Source of the DNA: Streptosporangium subroseum
GTDB taxonomy: Bacteria; Actinomycetota; Actinomycetes; Streptosporangiales; Streptosporangiaceae
Assembly: GCF_900188345.1 (NCBI RefSeq)
Contig: NZ_FZOD01000042.1
Location: 22,325-86,324, forward strand
Length of the DNA: 64,000 nucleotides
Direction of reading: 5' to 3'
Positions 17,979-26,504 of the stretch are shown one piece after another. The number at the start of each line of letters is the position of its first letter. The stretch's first letter is position 1. The translations under genes and the position numbers were made by a program. Below the pieces are notes generated by a model. That model searched no databases. It had not been told where the DNA came from and saw only the letters and a list, made by a program, of their open reading frames with translations.

Positions 17979-18573
17979 GGCCGGCCTCCTCGGATTCGAG
18001 TATCGGGTTGGTGCCGCCCAGCGTGGCGCGCAGTTTTTTCCTGGCCCGGTTCAGCCGTGACCCGACGGTCCCGTACGGGATGTCCAGGGCGGTGGCGATC
18101 TCCTCGTGGCTCAGCCCGGCCAGGGCGACGAGGAGCAGGACGTCGCGATCCCGCTGGTTGAGCCCGGCCATCGCCGCCGCGAGGCTCGGCCGCAGGCTCT
18201 CCGCGCTGACCTGGGCGGCGACCTGTTCCTCGTGCCCGGGGATGTCGGTGTCCACCCCGTAGCGCCCGAGCGCGCGCAGGGTGCGTACCTCGAAGCGGCG
18301 GTGCTTGCCGATGAGGTTGGTGGCGATGCCGTACAGCCACGCCCGCACACTGGCGAGGGACGGGTCGTAGCGCGCCCGTTTGCGGAACGCGGTGAGAAAC
18401 GTCTCGGCGACGATGTCCTCCGCGTGGTCGGCCCCGAGCCGCTGGGCGACGTAGCGGTGGATCTCACCGAAGTAGGTGTCGAAGATCGCGCTGAACCGCT
18501 CGGACTCATCGAGGGAGAGCTGGATGACCTCGGCGTCCCCCACCGGATGAGCGGCCCAGGACATCGTCGTCAC
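17971..18573 (-). CDS. ECF-type RNA polymerase sigma factor
   Basis: A 200-residue sigma-70 family factor. Region 2 is visible in FDTYFGEIHRYVAQRLGADHAEDIVAETFLTAFRKRARYD followed by SVRAWLYGIATNLIGKHRR. Region 4 is LNQRDRDVLLLVALAGLSHEEIATALDIPYGTVGSRLNRARKKL. Regions 3 and 1.1 are absent, as in ECF factors. It directs RNA polymerase to an alternative regulon and is coupled to the membrane partner downstream. Its own autoregulated promoter would lie in 18574-18719, but I cannot identify the motif. Confidence 0.92.
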   Translation of the reverse strand: MTTMSWAAHPVGDAEVIQLSLDESERFSAIFDTYFGEIHRYVAQRLGADHAEDIVAETFLTAFRKRARYDPSLASVRAWLYGIATNLIGKHRRFEVRTLRALGRYGVDTDIPGHEEQVAAQVSAESLRPSLAAAMAGLNQRDRDVLLLVALAGLSHEEIATALDIPYGTVGSRLNRARKKLRATLGGTNPILESEEAGRG

Positions 18574-18719
18574 GATGGCCCCCCTGTCATGTGCAACGGT
18601 TCAAGCGCGAATGGCGGTCACCTCTTATCACCCGATCCACCGATTCACTTTCACGGTCATAGCCTGACATCTCAGGCCGTCTTGGGAATTCATGGTCATC
18701 CGACCTGGTTAGTCGGGTT

Positions 18720-19124
18720 ATGACCATAGGTGTTGCTCTATCGGCGCCGGCGGACGCGGAGCACGTGGTGCCCCGACTGCTGTCGGCGGCAACGGCGGCG
18801 GGACGACCCGCTCCGCGCGTCGTCGCGCTCGTCGCCGGAGTTGTCACCGACGACGTGGAGACCGCGCGAGAGGCCGCAGCTCAGCAGACCGCCTTCTACG
18901 ACCGGATCCCCTCCTATCAGAAGGTGATCGAACTGTCGGGGGCGTCGCGCGCCGCCGACCTCGTCGAGATCGGCGACGAGAAGGCGATCGCCGCGGCGGT
19001 GCGCCGCTACTTCGACGCGGGCGCGACCGAGGTGGTGTTCACCCAGACCAACCTGGCCGGGCCGCAGGGCCGCGAGCGCACCTGGCGGCTGCTCGGCGAG
19101 CTGGCCGGAAAGGAGAAGGCATGA
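18720..19124 (+). pseudogene. Internally deleted LLM-type (F420-dependent) oxidoreductase
   Basis: An open frame of 134 residues. Residues 1-15 (MTIGVALSAPADAEH) look like the first strand of a luciferase-like F420 oxidoreductase, whereas from VPRLLSAATAAGRPAPRVV onward the sequence matches the C-terminal third of that family (VTDDVETAREAAAQQTAFYDRIPSYQKV). About 150 central residues that build most of the barrel are absent. The join is in frame, so a short protein may still be made, but the cofactor site cannot form. Its stop overlaps the next start (ATGA), preserving the ancestral operon coupling. Confidence 0.65.
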
Positions 19125-19966
19125 AGACAGTGGTGATCACCGGCGGCACCGACGGGATCGGCCGGGCGCTGGCGTCCGAACTGCTCGGCGAGGGAGCGAC
19201 GGTTATCGTCGTGGGCCGGAATCCGGCCAAGGGCCGGGATTTCCTCACCGCGGCGGACAAGGCGGGCTCCGCCGACCGGGCCCGGTTCGTCACGGCCGAC
19301 CTCAGCCTGCTCGCCGAGACCGAGAAGGCCGTCGCGGAGATCCGCGCGGAGATCCCGGTCGTCGACGCGCTGGTGCTGTGCGCCCGGCACTATCGGTCCC
19401 GGCGGACCGTGACGTCGGAGGGGCTGGAGGAGAACTTCGCGCTGTTCTACCTGAGCCGGCGCCTGTTCGGCCAGGGACTGGCCGACGCGCTGGCGGCAGC
19501 CGAGGCGCCGGTCGTGGTGAACGTCGCCGGGCCGGGGGCGCCGCTGGACATCGTGCGCTGGGACGACCTGCAACTGCGGCACGGATACCACGGGGGCGCC
19601 GCGCTCGGCCAGGGCGGCAAGCTCAACGACCTGCTCGGCATCGCCTTCTCCGAACGCCACGGCGGACGGGGCATCCGCTACGTGCTGGTCCATCCGGGCG
19701 TCACCGCGACGGGCTTTTCCGGCGAGTACGACCAGGCGACCCTGCCGCACATCCGGTCGATGCAGGCCGGCGCCAAGCCTGTGTCGGCCGCCCTGCCGCC
19801 GATCCTCTCGGCCATCGAACGGCCCCCGGCGGCGGCGCTCAGCGCCTTCGTCGAGGGCCGCGAGCTCGACGTGTCCGGACCGGATTTCGATCCGGCGGCC
19901 GCGCGACGGCTGGAGGCCCTGACCGAGCGTCTCCTCGCCGCGCGGCGCGATGTCAGGTCGCGGTGA
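19121..19966 (+). CDS. SDR-family protein with degenerate active site
   Basis: A 281-residue Rossmann-fold short-chain dehydrogenase/reductase. The cofactor motif VITGGTDGIGRALASELLG and an adjacent Arg (VVGRNPAKG), favouring NADP, are intact. The usual NNAG is replaced by VLCARHYRS, the catalytic Ser region reads VNVAGPG, and the expected YxxxK reads ALGQGGKLN, so catalytic Ser and Tyr appear lost although the Lys remains. It is coupled by ATGA overlap to the LLM remnant upstream. It may be a non-catalytic or altered-chemistry member. Confidence 0.85.
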   Translation: MKTVVITGGTDGIGRALASELLGEGATVIVVGRNPAKGRDFLTAADKAGSADRARFVTADLSLLAETEKAVAEIRAEIPVVDALVLCARHYRSRRTVTSEGLEENFALFYLSRRLFGQGLADALAAAEAPVVVNVAGPGAPLDIVRWDDLQLRHGYHGGAALGQGGKLNDLLGIAFSERHGGRGIRYVLVHPGVTATGFSGEYDQATLPHIRSMQAGAKPVSAALPPILSAIERPPAAALSAFVEGRELDVSGPDFDPAAARRLEALTERLLAARRDVRSR

Positions 19967-20097
19967 CCCGGCCCGGGACGTGCGCGGAGGGGTAAGTCCG
20001 TTTACACCGTGTGTGCGAGCGGCCACTGTTCGGTGAGCAGCGATCCGGGTTGCTCTGGGACAGCCTTCGGGCCGAAAGGCGCGGGATCAGCGGACTT

Positions 20098-20123
20098 GTC
20101 AGGTCCTCGTCGCACGACCTGAC
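20098..20123. terminator. Hairpin between convergent genes
   Basis: GTCAGGTC and GACCTGAC form an 8-bp stem around a 10-base loop, midway between the convergent SDR and PIG-L genes. There is no clear T-tract, as is common in actinomycete terminators. Confidence 0.45.
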
Positions 20124-20181
20124 GTGCACCGGCTAGGGGATTGGTGGACGCCGGGCCGTTCGCATGCCCGCGAGGATCTTC

Positions 20182-21000
20182 CTATCGGAGGCCGTCGAAG
20201 AGGTCGTCCTCGTGGTCGGCGGCCTCGGGGACGTGGTTGATCTGGCGGATGAAGGACTCCGTGGCGAACACCTGGTGCTGGGCCTCGGCGGGCAGGCGCA
20301 GGAAGAAGATGTTCTCGCCCTGGCTCGCGTGCGCCTGCAGCGCCTTGACCTTGCGCTCCACGTAGGGAGCCACGTCGACCACTGTGGTGATCTGCTCCTG
20401 CGGGACGCCGAAGTCATCGGGAAGCTCCATGCCCTCGGGAGCGGCATCGATCGAGCGGAGATACTCGAACCACTCGGCCATGCGCTCACGGGGCACCGCG
20501 GTGTAGTAAAGCTTGCGGGGAATGCCGCTGGCCTCGGTCGCGGCCATGGCGATCCGGTGGGCCTGAATGTGGTCGGGGTGGCCGTAGGCACCGTTCTCGT
20601 CATAGGTGACGACAACCTGGGGGCGATAACGCTCCATCAACTCGGCCAGCCGACCGGCGGCCACCTCGACGGGAACGTTGGCAAAGGCGTCCTCCGCCTC
20701 GTTCCCGGACCAGCCGACCATGCCGGAGTCACGGTAGCCGAGCAGCTCCACGTGCGAGATCCCGAGATGGGCCGCCGATTCGCGGAGCTCCTGCAGGCGC
20801 ACCGCGCTCACCGCCGCCTCGTCATGTCCCGGCTCCCCCGGCTTCACCCCGCCGGGACCGTCACCCTGCTCACCGTTGGTGCAGGTGACCAGGACGGTGC
20901 GGATGCCCTCGTCCGCATACCTGGCGAGGATGCCGCCCGTGCCGAGCACCTCGTCATCAGGGTGGGCGTGAACGGCCATCACTGTGAGTTCGTCATTCAT
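20182..21000 (-). CDS. PIG-L (LmbE-like) deacetylase
   Basis: A 272-residue zinc N-acetylglucosaminyl-type deacetylase. The signature AHPDDEVLGTGG supplies the zinc ligands His-Asp plus catalytic Asp, and the downstream YGHPDHIQAHRIA supplies the third ligand. The family includes the mycothiol enzymes MshB and Mca; GYRDSGMVGW recalls Mca, so a mycothiol S-conjugate amidase role is possible but not proven. The start ATG 21000 (MNDELTVMAVHAHPDDE) places the zinc motif at the standard distance from the N-terminus. It diverges from the CE1758-type monooxygenase. Confidence 0.9.
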   Translation of the reverse strand: MNDELTVMAVHAHPDDEVLGTGGILARYADEGIRTVLVTCTNGEQGDGPGGVKPGEPGHDEAAVSAVRLQELRESAAHLGISHVELLGYRDSGMVGWSGNEAEDAFANVPVEVAAGRLAELMERYRPQVVVTYDENGAYGHPDHIQAHRIAMAATEASGIPRKLYYTAVPRERMAEWFEYLRSIDAAPEGMELPDDFGVPQEQITTVVDVAPYVERKVKALQAHASQGENIFFLRLPAEAQHQVFATESFIRQINHVPEAADHEDDLFDGLR

Positions 21001-21234
21001 GGATGTCAACCCCTCCGTAAGAGGGCCATACGGCCCCGCACACTCTACGGCGGCCAACGAGCACCCGAAATTTCGCGCTTAGCTCGGAAAACCCACTACC
21101 TTCCATAGCGGCCACAACCGCCGATCCACCGGCCGCTCGACGAACATGGCGATCACAGACGTGCGAGCCGGCCGCCGGGCGGCAGAGGGTCCGGACGGCA
21201 GGAATAAGTACGCCCACCCTGGCGCTAAGGGTAA

Positions 21235-21246
21235 TTGAAATTTCAA
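21235..21246. promoter_or_regulatory. TTGAAATTTCAA palindrome, candidate operator
   Basis: A perfect 12-bp palindrome 22 bases before the LLM gene start, inside the divergent intergenic region. The position suits a MarR- or HxlR-type repressor; none is adjacent. Confidence 0.45.
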
Positions 21247-21267
21247 CGACAGTGATCGAGATGGAGA

Positions 21268-22398
21268 ATGGTGAGCACGATGCAGTTCGGAATCTTCACC
21301 GTGGGAGACGTCACCCCAGACCCCACCACGGGCAAGACGCCGAGTGAGCAGGAGCGGATCAAGGCGATGGTGGCCATCGCGCTCAAGGCGGAAGAGGTCG
21401 GCCTCGACGTCTTCGCGACCGGTGAGCACCACAACCCGCCCTTCGTGCCGTCGTCGCCGACGACCATGCTCGGCTACATCGCCGCCCGCACCGAGCGGAT
21501 CATCCTCTCCACGGCCACGACGCTGATCACCACCAACGACCCGGTCAAGATCGCCGAAGACTTCGCCATGCTGCAGCATCTGGCGGACGGACGCGTCGAC
21601 CTGATGATGGGCCGCGGCAACACCGGGCCGGTGTATCCGTGGTTCGGGCAGGACATCCGCCAGGGCATCCCGCTGGCCGTCGAGCACTACGCGCTGCTGC
21701 ACCGGCTGTGGCGCGAGGACGTGGTCGACTGGCAGGGCAAGTTCCGCACGCCGCTGCAGAGCTTCACCTCCACGCCCCGGCCGCTGGACGGGGTCCCGCC
21801 GTTCGTCTGGCACGGCTCGATCCGCAGCCCGGAGATCGCCGAGCAGGCCGCCTACTACGGCGACGGCTTCTTCGCCAACAACATCTTCTGGCCCAAGGAC
21901 CACTACATCCGCCTGATCGAGCTGTACCGGGAGCGTTTCGCCCACTACGGCCACGGCACCGCGGAGCAGGCGATCGTCGGACTCGGCGGTCAGGTGTTCA
22001 TGCGCAAGAACTCCCAGGACGCCGTCCGTGAGTTCCGCCCCTACTTCGACAACGCGCCCGTGTACGGCCACGGCCCGTCGCTGGAGGACTTCACCGAGCA
22101 GACCCCGCTCACCGTGGGCAGCCCGCAGGAGGTCATCGACAAGACCTTGACCTTCCGTGACTCCTTCGGCGACTACCAGCGCCAGTTGTTCCTGATGGAC
22201 CACGCGGGGCTGCCCCTGAAGACCGTGCTGGAGCAGCTCGATATCCTCGGCGAGGAGGTCGTGCCCGTGTTGCGCAAGGAATTCGCCGCCGGCCGGCCGA
22301 GCCAGGTGCCGGACGGTCCCACCCACCGGTCCCTCGTCGCCCAGCGCGACGCCGAGACCGGCGACCAGCCCCCGGTCCCCGCGGGCTCCCCCGCCTGA
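21268..22398 (+). CDS. FMN-dependent LLM monooxygenase, CE1758 family
   Basis: A 376-residue luciferase-like monooxygenase with the CE1758-type N-terminus MQFGIFTVGDVTPDPTTG and the stretches FATGEHHNPPFVPSSPTTML and MMGRGNTGPVYPWFGQDIR. It would use reduced FMN and O2, with FMNH2 supplied by the reductase encoded next. ATG 21280 (MQFG) may be the true start; ATG 21268 and GTG 21271 are upstream alternatives with the GGAGA site too close. The substrate is unknown. Confidence 0.9.
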   Translation: MVSTMQFGIFTVGDVTPDPTTGKTPSEQERIKAMVAIALKAEEVGLDVFATGEHHNPPFVPSSPTTMLGYIAARTERIILSTATTLITTNDPVKIAEDFAMLQHLADGRVDLMMGRGNTGPVYPWFGQDIRQGIPLAVEHYALLHRLWREDVVDWQGKFRTPLQSFTSTPRPLDGVPPFVWHGSIRSPEIAEQAAYYGDGFFANNIFWPKDHYIRLIELYRERFAHYGHGTAEQAIVGLGGQVFMRKNSQDAVREFRPYFDNAPVYGHGPSLEDFTEQTPLTVGSPQEVIDKTLTFRDSFGDYQRQLFLMDHAGLPLKTVLEQLDILGEEVVPVLRKEFAAGRPSQVPDGPTHRSLVAQRDAETGDQPPVPAGSPA

Positions 22399-22432
22399 CC
22401 TCCGCCCAGGCACGAACAAGCAGTCGGCGTCT

Positions 22433-22452
22433 CCCCGGGCGCGAGCCCGGGG
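22433..22452 (+). promoter_or_regulatory. Intercistronic hairpin
   Basis: CCCCGGGC-GCGA-GCCCGGGG is a perfect 8-bp stem with a GCGA tetraloop, between the monooxygenase stop and the FMN reductase ribosome site (22 bases before its ATG). It could be a partial terminator, an mRNA-stability element or a translation modulator setting the ratio of the two partners. Confidence 0.55.
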
Positions 22453-22474
22453 TGTTCCACACGGAAGGAATTCG

Positions 22475-23092
22475 ATGAGCCCCCTCAATCTCGTGGTCGT
22501 CTCGGCCGGTCTCAGCCAGCCCTCCTCGACCCGCCTGCTGGCCGACCGCCTGGCCGAGGCGACCAGGCAGCGCCTGGCGGAGGACCGCCCGGTCGAGGTA
22601 CGCGTGGTCGAACTGCGCGACCTGGCCGTCGACATCGCCAAGAACCTGGTGACCGGGTTTCCCAGCGCCGCACTGCGTGAGGCGCTCGAGGCGGTGACCG
22701 AGGCGGACGGCGTCATCGCGGTGACGCCGATCTTCACCGCCTCCTACAGCGGCCTGTTCAAGTCGTTCTTCGACGTGATCGACAACACCGCGCTCGTCGG
22801 AAAGCCCGTGCTCGTCGCGGCGACCGGCGGAACGGCCCGGCACTCGCTCGCCCTCGATCACGCGCTGCGCCCGTTGTTCGTCTACCTGCGCGCGATCGTC
22901 GTGCCCACCGCCGTCTACGCCGCCTCCGAAGACTGGGGCACGGGCGGGGACGCACGCACCGACGGCCTCCCCACCCGGATCGCCCGCGCGTCGGAAGAGC
23001 TGTCCGATCTCATCCTGCGCCGGCCCGCCGCGCCCAAACAGGTCGAAGCCGTCGTCCCGTTCGAGCAGCAGCTCGCGGCACTGCGCCCCTGA
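22475..23092 (+). CDS. LLM-partnered FMN reductase, CE1759 family
   Basis: A 205-residue flavodoxin-like NAD(P)H:FMN reductase. The phosphate-binding loop is VVVSAGLSQPSSTRLLADRL, followed by ITPIFTASYSGLFKSFFDVI-type flavin contacts (here VTPIFTASYSGLFKSFFD) and LVAATGGTARHSLALDHALRP. It follows its CE1758-type partner by 76 bases with an AGGAATTCG ribosome site. Established family knowledge pairs these two proteins as a two-component flavin monooxygenase; the substrate is unknown. Confidence 0.92.
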   Translation: MSPLNLVVVSAGLSQPSSTRLLADRLAEATRQRLAEDRPVEVRVVELRDLAVDIAKNLVTGFPSAALREALEAVTEADGVIAVTPIFTASYSGLFKSFFDVIDNTALVGKPVLVAATGGTARHSLALDHALRPLFVYLRAIVVPTAVYAASEDWGTGGDARTDGLPTRIARASEELSDLILRRPAAPKQVEAVVPFEQQLAALRP

Positions 23093-23110
23093 CCCCGGGC
23101 GGGTAAGGAA

Positions 23111-23141
23111 CCGGTGGCCGTGACGTCACCCCGGCCACCGG
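23111..23141 (+). terminator. Terminator after the FMN reductase
   Basis: CCGGTGGCC and GGCCACCGG form a 9-bp stem directly after the reductase stop, followed by CTTCTC. Part of the same sequence (CACCGGCTYCTCACACC) is repeated about 45 bases on, a short direct duplication. Confidence 0.65.
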
Positions 23142-23246
23142 CTTCTCACACCCTGGAGTCACCCCGGCGTCATCTCGACCACCGGCTCCTCACACCGTGG
23201 TACCGGCCCCGGCTCATTGCCGGCCGTTCAGCGCCATGACACGCAC

Positions 23247-24335
23247 CTACCGGCCCCAGGCCTCGCGGCCCGTCGTGACGCCGGCCCCGGTGCGCACCGA
23301 CTCCTCGATCGCCAGGCTGAGCAGGTGGTCCTGACAGCCGTCGGCCAGGGAGTAGGGCTCCGGGGCCTCTCCCCGGCACCACGACGTCATCTGGCACAGG
23401 AGCGAGACGACGGCCAGGTCGTCCTCGGAGAACTTCGCGCCCTGGTAGTCGTTGCGATAGACCACGCGCCCGTCGAAGCTGATGTGGTCCAGGTCGAAGC
23501 CCTCCAGGTTGAGGTCGATCCCGGTCTGGCGTCGCGTGAGGTGCGACTCCACCGGGCTCCTCGGGTCGATCATGCGCACCACGCGGTCGTCCACCAGCTC
23601 GCCCATGGATCCGCGGATGACGATTCGCCGGCTGCGCAGGGGGTTCCACCACTGGTTGTCGGTGAAGTCGTAGAGCCCCATCCCCTCGGCGAACTCCAGG
23701 GTCGCGATCGTGGTGGCCGCCTTCTTCGGCGACGAGTCACCCGTCCAGCCGTCCCTGGTCATGGGGTCGACCAGCGGGCCGGTGAAGGACCGGGCCGTCA
23801 CCGTGGTCTCCTCGAAGCCGGCCCCGAGCATGTGCCGGATCATGGACACGGCGTGGTACAGGTGCGTCGAGGAGACCTGTACGGAGCTCACCTCTCCGAG
23901 GATCCCCTCGCGGACGAGCGCCAGCCTCGCCGCGTGACCCGGCATGTGCAGATACTGCTCCGCGACCTGCACCAGACCGCTGGTCCCGACGGCGGACCAG
24001 AGATCGCGCAGCCCCTCCAGGTCGGCCGCCGGCGGCGTCTCCGCCAGCACCGGGACGTCGAACCTCACCAGTTCCTTCGTCACCTCCGGGGTGATCTGCC
24101 ACGGAACCGAGGGGATGACGAACTCGGGGCGCTCCGCCGCGAGCATCTCCGCGACGGAACGGAACGTCGGCACCCCCCAGGCGGCCTCGACCTCGGCACC
24201 CCGCTCGCTCGACCTGGTCACCACACCCGACACCGACAACCGCTCCGGCAGTTGCCTGGCCAGACGCAGGAAGAACTCCGAACGCCATCCGCTACCGACC
24301 AGGCCGAAACGACCCGCTGACTGTGAACTCATCAT
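23247..24335 (-). CDS. Gfo/Idh/MocA family oxidoreductase
   Basis: A 362-residue NAD(P)-dependent sugar or inositol dehydrogenase-type protein. The Rossmann motif is FGLVGSGWRSEFFLRLA, and the central segment PSVPWQITPEVTKELVRFDVPVLAETPPA contains the family's EKP-like position (here AETPPA, lacking the usual Lys). Absence of the catalytic Lys is notable and may indicate altered chemistry. The start MMSSQ at 24335 follows GAAGAGGAATC. No carbohydrate transporter is adjacent. Confidence 0.87.
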   Translation of the reverse strand: MMSSQSAGRFGLVGSGWRSEFFLRLARQLPERLSVSGVVTRSSERGAEVEAAWGVPTFRSVAEMLAAERPEFVIPSVPWQITPEVTKELVRFDVPVLAETPPAADLEGLRDLWSAVGTSGLVQVAEQYLHMPGHAARLALVREGILGEVSSVQVSSTHLYHAVSMIRHMLGAGFEETTVTARSFTGPLVDPMTRDGWTGDSSPKKAATTIATLEFAEGMGLYDFTDNQWWNPLRSRRIVIRGSMGELVDDRVVRMIDPRSPVESHLTRRQTGIDLNLEGFDLDHISFDGRVVYRNDYQGAKFSEDDLAVVSLLCQMTSWCRGEAPEPYSLADGCQDHLLSLAIEESVRTGAGVTTGREAWGR

Positions 24336-24420
24336 GATTCCTCTTCGTGCGACGGACGCCGATGTGCTGGGCCACCCAGTCGTCCGGGCTGTCGAGGACA
24401 TCATCTGCCATCGTCTTCCG

Positions 24421-24461
24421 GTCCTGAAGGCCGCATCTCATGAAGATGCGGCCTTCAGGAC
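24421..24461 (-). terminator. 18-bp perfect hairpin
   Basis: GTCCTGAAGGCCGCATCT, a 5-base loop (CATGA) and the exact complement form a very stable hairpin between two minus-strand genes, most likely ending the mycothiol-type isomerase transcript. There is no T-tract. Confidence 0.7.
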
Positions 24462-24498
24462 GGGGGCCGGATGTCGGCGCGTTGGCGAGACGCCCGTC

Positions 24499-25305
24499 TC
24501 AGAAGCCCGGGAACACTCGCCTCAGGTCGTCCAGGGAGACGGCCTCGCCGGTGACGTTCACGGAGCCGGGGGTGTTCGCGGCGTCCAGCCTGCCGCTGAC
24601 CAGGCGCAGCCATGCCTCGGCGGGAACCGTCAGGACGGCGTCCGCCGACTCGGAAGGCTCTCCGAACTCGATCGTCTCGCCGATCGTGAGGCCGAGGGCA
24701 CGCTGGGGATCGCTCATCTCGACGCGGAGCGTGACCGGCCGGGACTCCAGGGCGCCGGGCTTGCCGATGAAGCCGACCAGGAAGCTGAGCGGTCCGGGAA
24801 GGAAGTCGACCAGTGCCTCGGTGGCCTCCGGGGCGATGACGGCCTTCGGGCCGAAGGTGGCCTCGATGTCCCAGGCGTGCAGGGCGGCCTCGTTCAGGCG
24901 CATGCCCGCGACCAGCGTGACACTGGCGGGCGCCGGCATGAAGCCAAGCTTGATCTGCAATCCTTCACGGGCGGCGGCGTCCAGGGACTCATAGGTGGCG
25001 ACAAGTTCGGCGTTGGCGCTCAGGAAGTCCTCGGCGTGCTCCTTGGGGCCCTTGGCGTCCCAGCGAGCCCACACCGACTGGTTGAAGTCCTGGGCAGGCG
25101 CGTCCTCGCCGGTCAGCGCGGCCCGCAGCGACGCCAGGCCGATCTCGGCACCGCTGCCGAGGTGGCTGAGAACCTGGGCGACGGTCCACTCCGAGGCGCT
25201 CGAAAGCCGTTCGAGGTCGGCGGCGTCGAGGCGGCGCACCAGGGCGGAAAGATCGTCATGATTGGTACGCAGGGCCGCGATGGTCCTGTCAATGAGCGTG
25301 GTCAT
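24499..25305 (-). CDS. Maleylpyruvate isomerase-type mycothiol-dependent protein
   Basis: A 268-residue protein of the DinB/maleylpyruvate isomerase superfamily. The N-terminal four-helix bundle carries the family signature LSSASEWTVAQVLSHLGSGAEIGL with the metal-ligand His, and HAWDIEATFGPKA provides a second His position. A C-terminal domain (VTLRVEMSDPQRALGLTIGE to VTGEAVSLDDLRRVFPGF) resembles the sterol-carrier-like MDMPI C-terminal part. Such enzymes use mycothiol as a thiol cofactor, implying an actinobacterial host. The start ATG 25305 (MTTLIDRTIAAL) is the family norm. Confidence 0.87.
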   Translation of the reverse strand: MTTLIDRTIAALRTNHDDLSALVRRLDAADLERLSSASEWTVAQVLSHLGSGAEIGLASLRAALTGEDAPAQDFNQSVWARWDAKGPKEHAEDFLSANAELVATYESLDAAAREGLQIKLGFMPAPASVTLVAGMRLNEAALHAWDIEATFGPKAVIAPEATEALVDFLPGPLSFLVGFIGKPGALESRPVTLRVEMSDPQRALGLTIGETIEFGEPSESADAVLTVPAEAWLRLVSGRLDAANTPGSVNVTGEAVSLDDLRRVFPGF

Positions 25306-25553
25306 CGTTTTCCCAACGGGAGGGGTTCTTGGATCGTTGCATGTCGAGCGCAGGGTCCGCCCGCGTCGCCTTCCCGGGAACATCCGGGCGTGGTGACCGG
25401 CAGACCCGGAGCATACAAGCGTGCGATCCCGCTCCGTTGTTCCTCGCATCCATTGCCCTCATCGACATCTTCCCGGCCGGCCGCCCGACCCGGACTGGGC
25501 GCGGTCGGTCACACATGCAACAATCGGCAGATTCCACACAATTCGACGGAAGG

Positions 25554-26504
25554 ATGACGCGCGGCGTGAAGGCCTACATACTCCATGAGAATCCCGAGTG
25601 GTATCCGCCGTTCGCCGCAGCCTTCGAAGCCGAGGGCGTGGACCACGAGCCCTGGCTGCTCGGGGAGGGACTGCTCGACCTCGACGCCCCACCGCCGCCC
25701 GGCGTCTACTGGTCCCGGATGAGCGCCTCGTCCCACACCCGCGGGCACCTGCTCGCCAAGGACCACACGCGGGCGGTGCTCAGCTGGCTGGAGGCCTACG
25801 GCCGCCGGGTCGTCAACGGGCGCCGCGTGCTCGAACTGGAGATGAGCAAGGTCGACCAGCTCACCGCGCTGCGCGCGGCCGGAATCGACGTGCCCTCCAC
25901 GCTCGCGGTGATCGGGCACGAGGACCTGCTGGACGCGGCGACCAAGATGCCGGCCCCCTTCATCGCCAAGCACAACCAGGGCGGCAAGGGTCTCGGCGTC
26001 GCCCTGTTCGAGAGCGCCGACGCCTTCGCCGACCACCTGAACTCGCCCGAGTACGTGCCGCCGGTCGACGGCATCACCCTGCTCCAGGAGTATCTCCGCG
26101 CCGATCAGCCCCGCATCACCCGGGTGGAGATCGTCGACGGCAGCGTCGTCTACGCGCTGACCGCGGACACCGCCCGCGGCGGCTTCGAGCTGTGCCCCGC
26201 GGACGCCTGCGCGATCCCCCCCGCGGACGACACCTGCCTGATCGACGCACCGCCCGGACTGTTCGCGCTCCGCGAGGGCTTCGATCACCCCGTACTGGGC
26301 CAGTATCTGGACTTCTCCCGCAGGCACGGGATCGAGGTCGCCGGCTTCGAGTTCATCGAGACCGAGGACGGCCGCCTGGTGACCTACGACGTCAACACCA
26401 ACACCAACTACAACCCCGAGGTCGAGGCAGCGGCTCCCCGCTCCGGGCCGCGGCAGATCGCCCGCATGGTCAAGCGGCTCATCGAAGAAGGGAAGGACCT
26501 CTGA
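25554..26504 (+). CDS. ATP-grasp protein (RimK-like)
   Basis: A 316-residue ATP-grasp ligase. The central and C-terminal subdomains are recognised by PAPFIAKHNQGGKGLGVALFES (phosphate loop and Lys), ITLLQEYLRADQPRITRVEIVDG and the metal-binding tail GFEFIETEDGRLVTYDVNTNTNYN, whose Glu and Asn residues bind Mg-ATP. ATP-grasp enzymes join a carboxylate to an amine or thiol through an acyl phosphate; the partners here are unknown. ATG 25554 is close to its GGAAGG site, and GTG 25566 is an alternative. It is coupled to the LLM gene by a TGATG overlap. Confidence 0.88.
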   Translation: MTRGVKAYILHENPEWYPPFAAAFEAEGVDHEPWLLGEGLLDLDAPPPPGVYWSRMSASSHTRGHLLAKDHTRAVLSWLEAYGRRVVNGRRVLELEMSKVDQLTALRAAGIDVPSTLAVIGHEDLLDAATKMPAPFIAKHNQGGKGLGVALFESADAFADHLNSPEYVPPVDGITLLQEYLRADQPRITRVEIVDGSVVYALTADTARGGFELCPADACAIPPADDTCLIDAPPGLFALREGFDHPVLGQYLDFSRRHGIEVAGFEFIETEDGRLVTYDVNTNTNYNPEVEAAAPRSGPRQIARMVKRLIEEGKDL

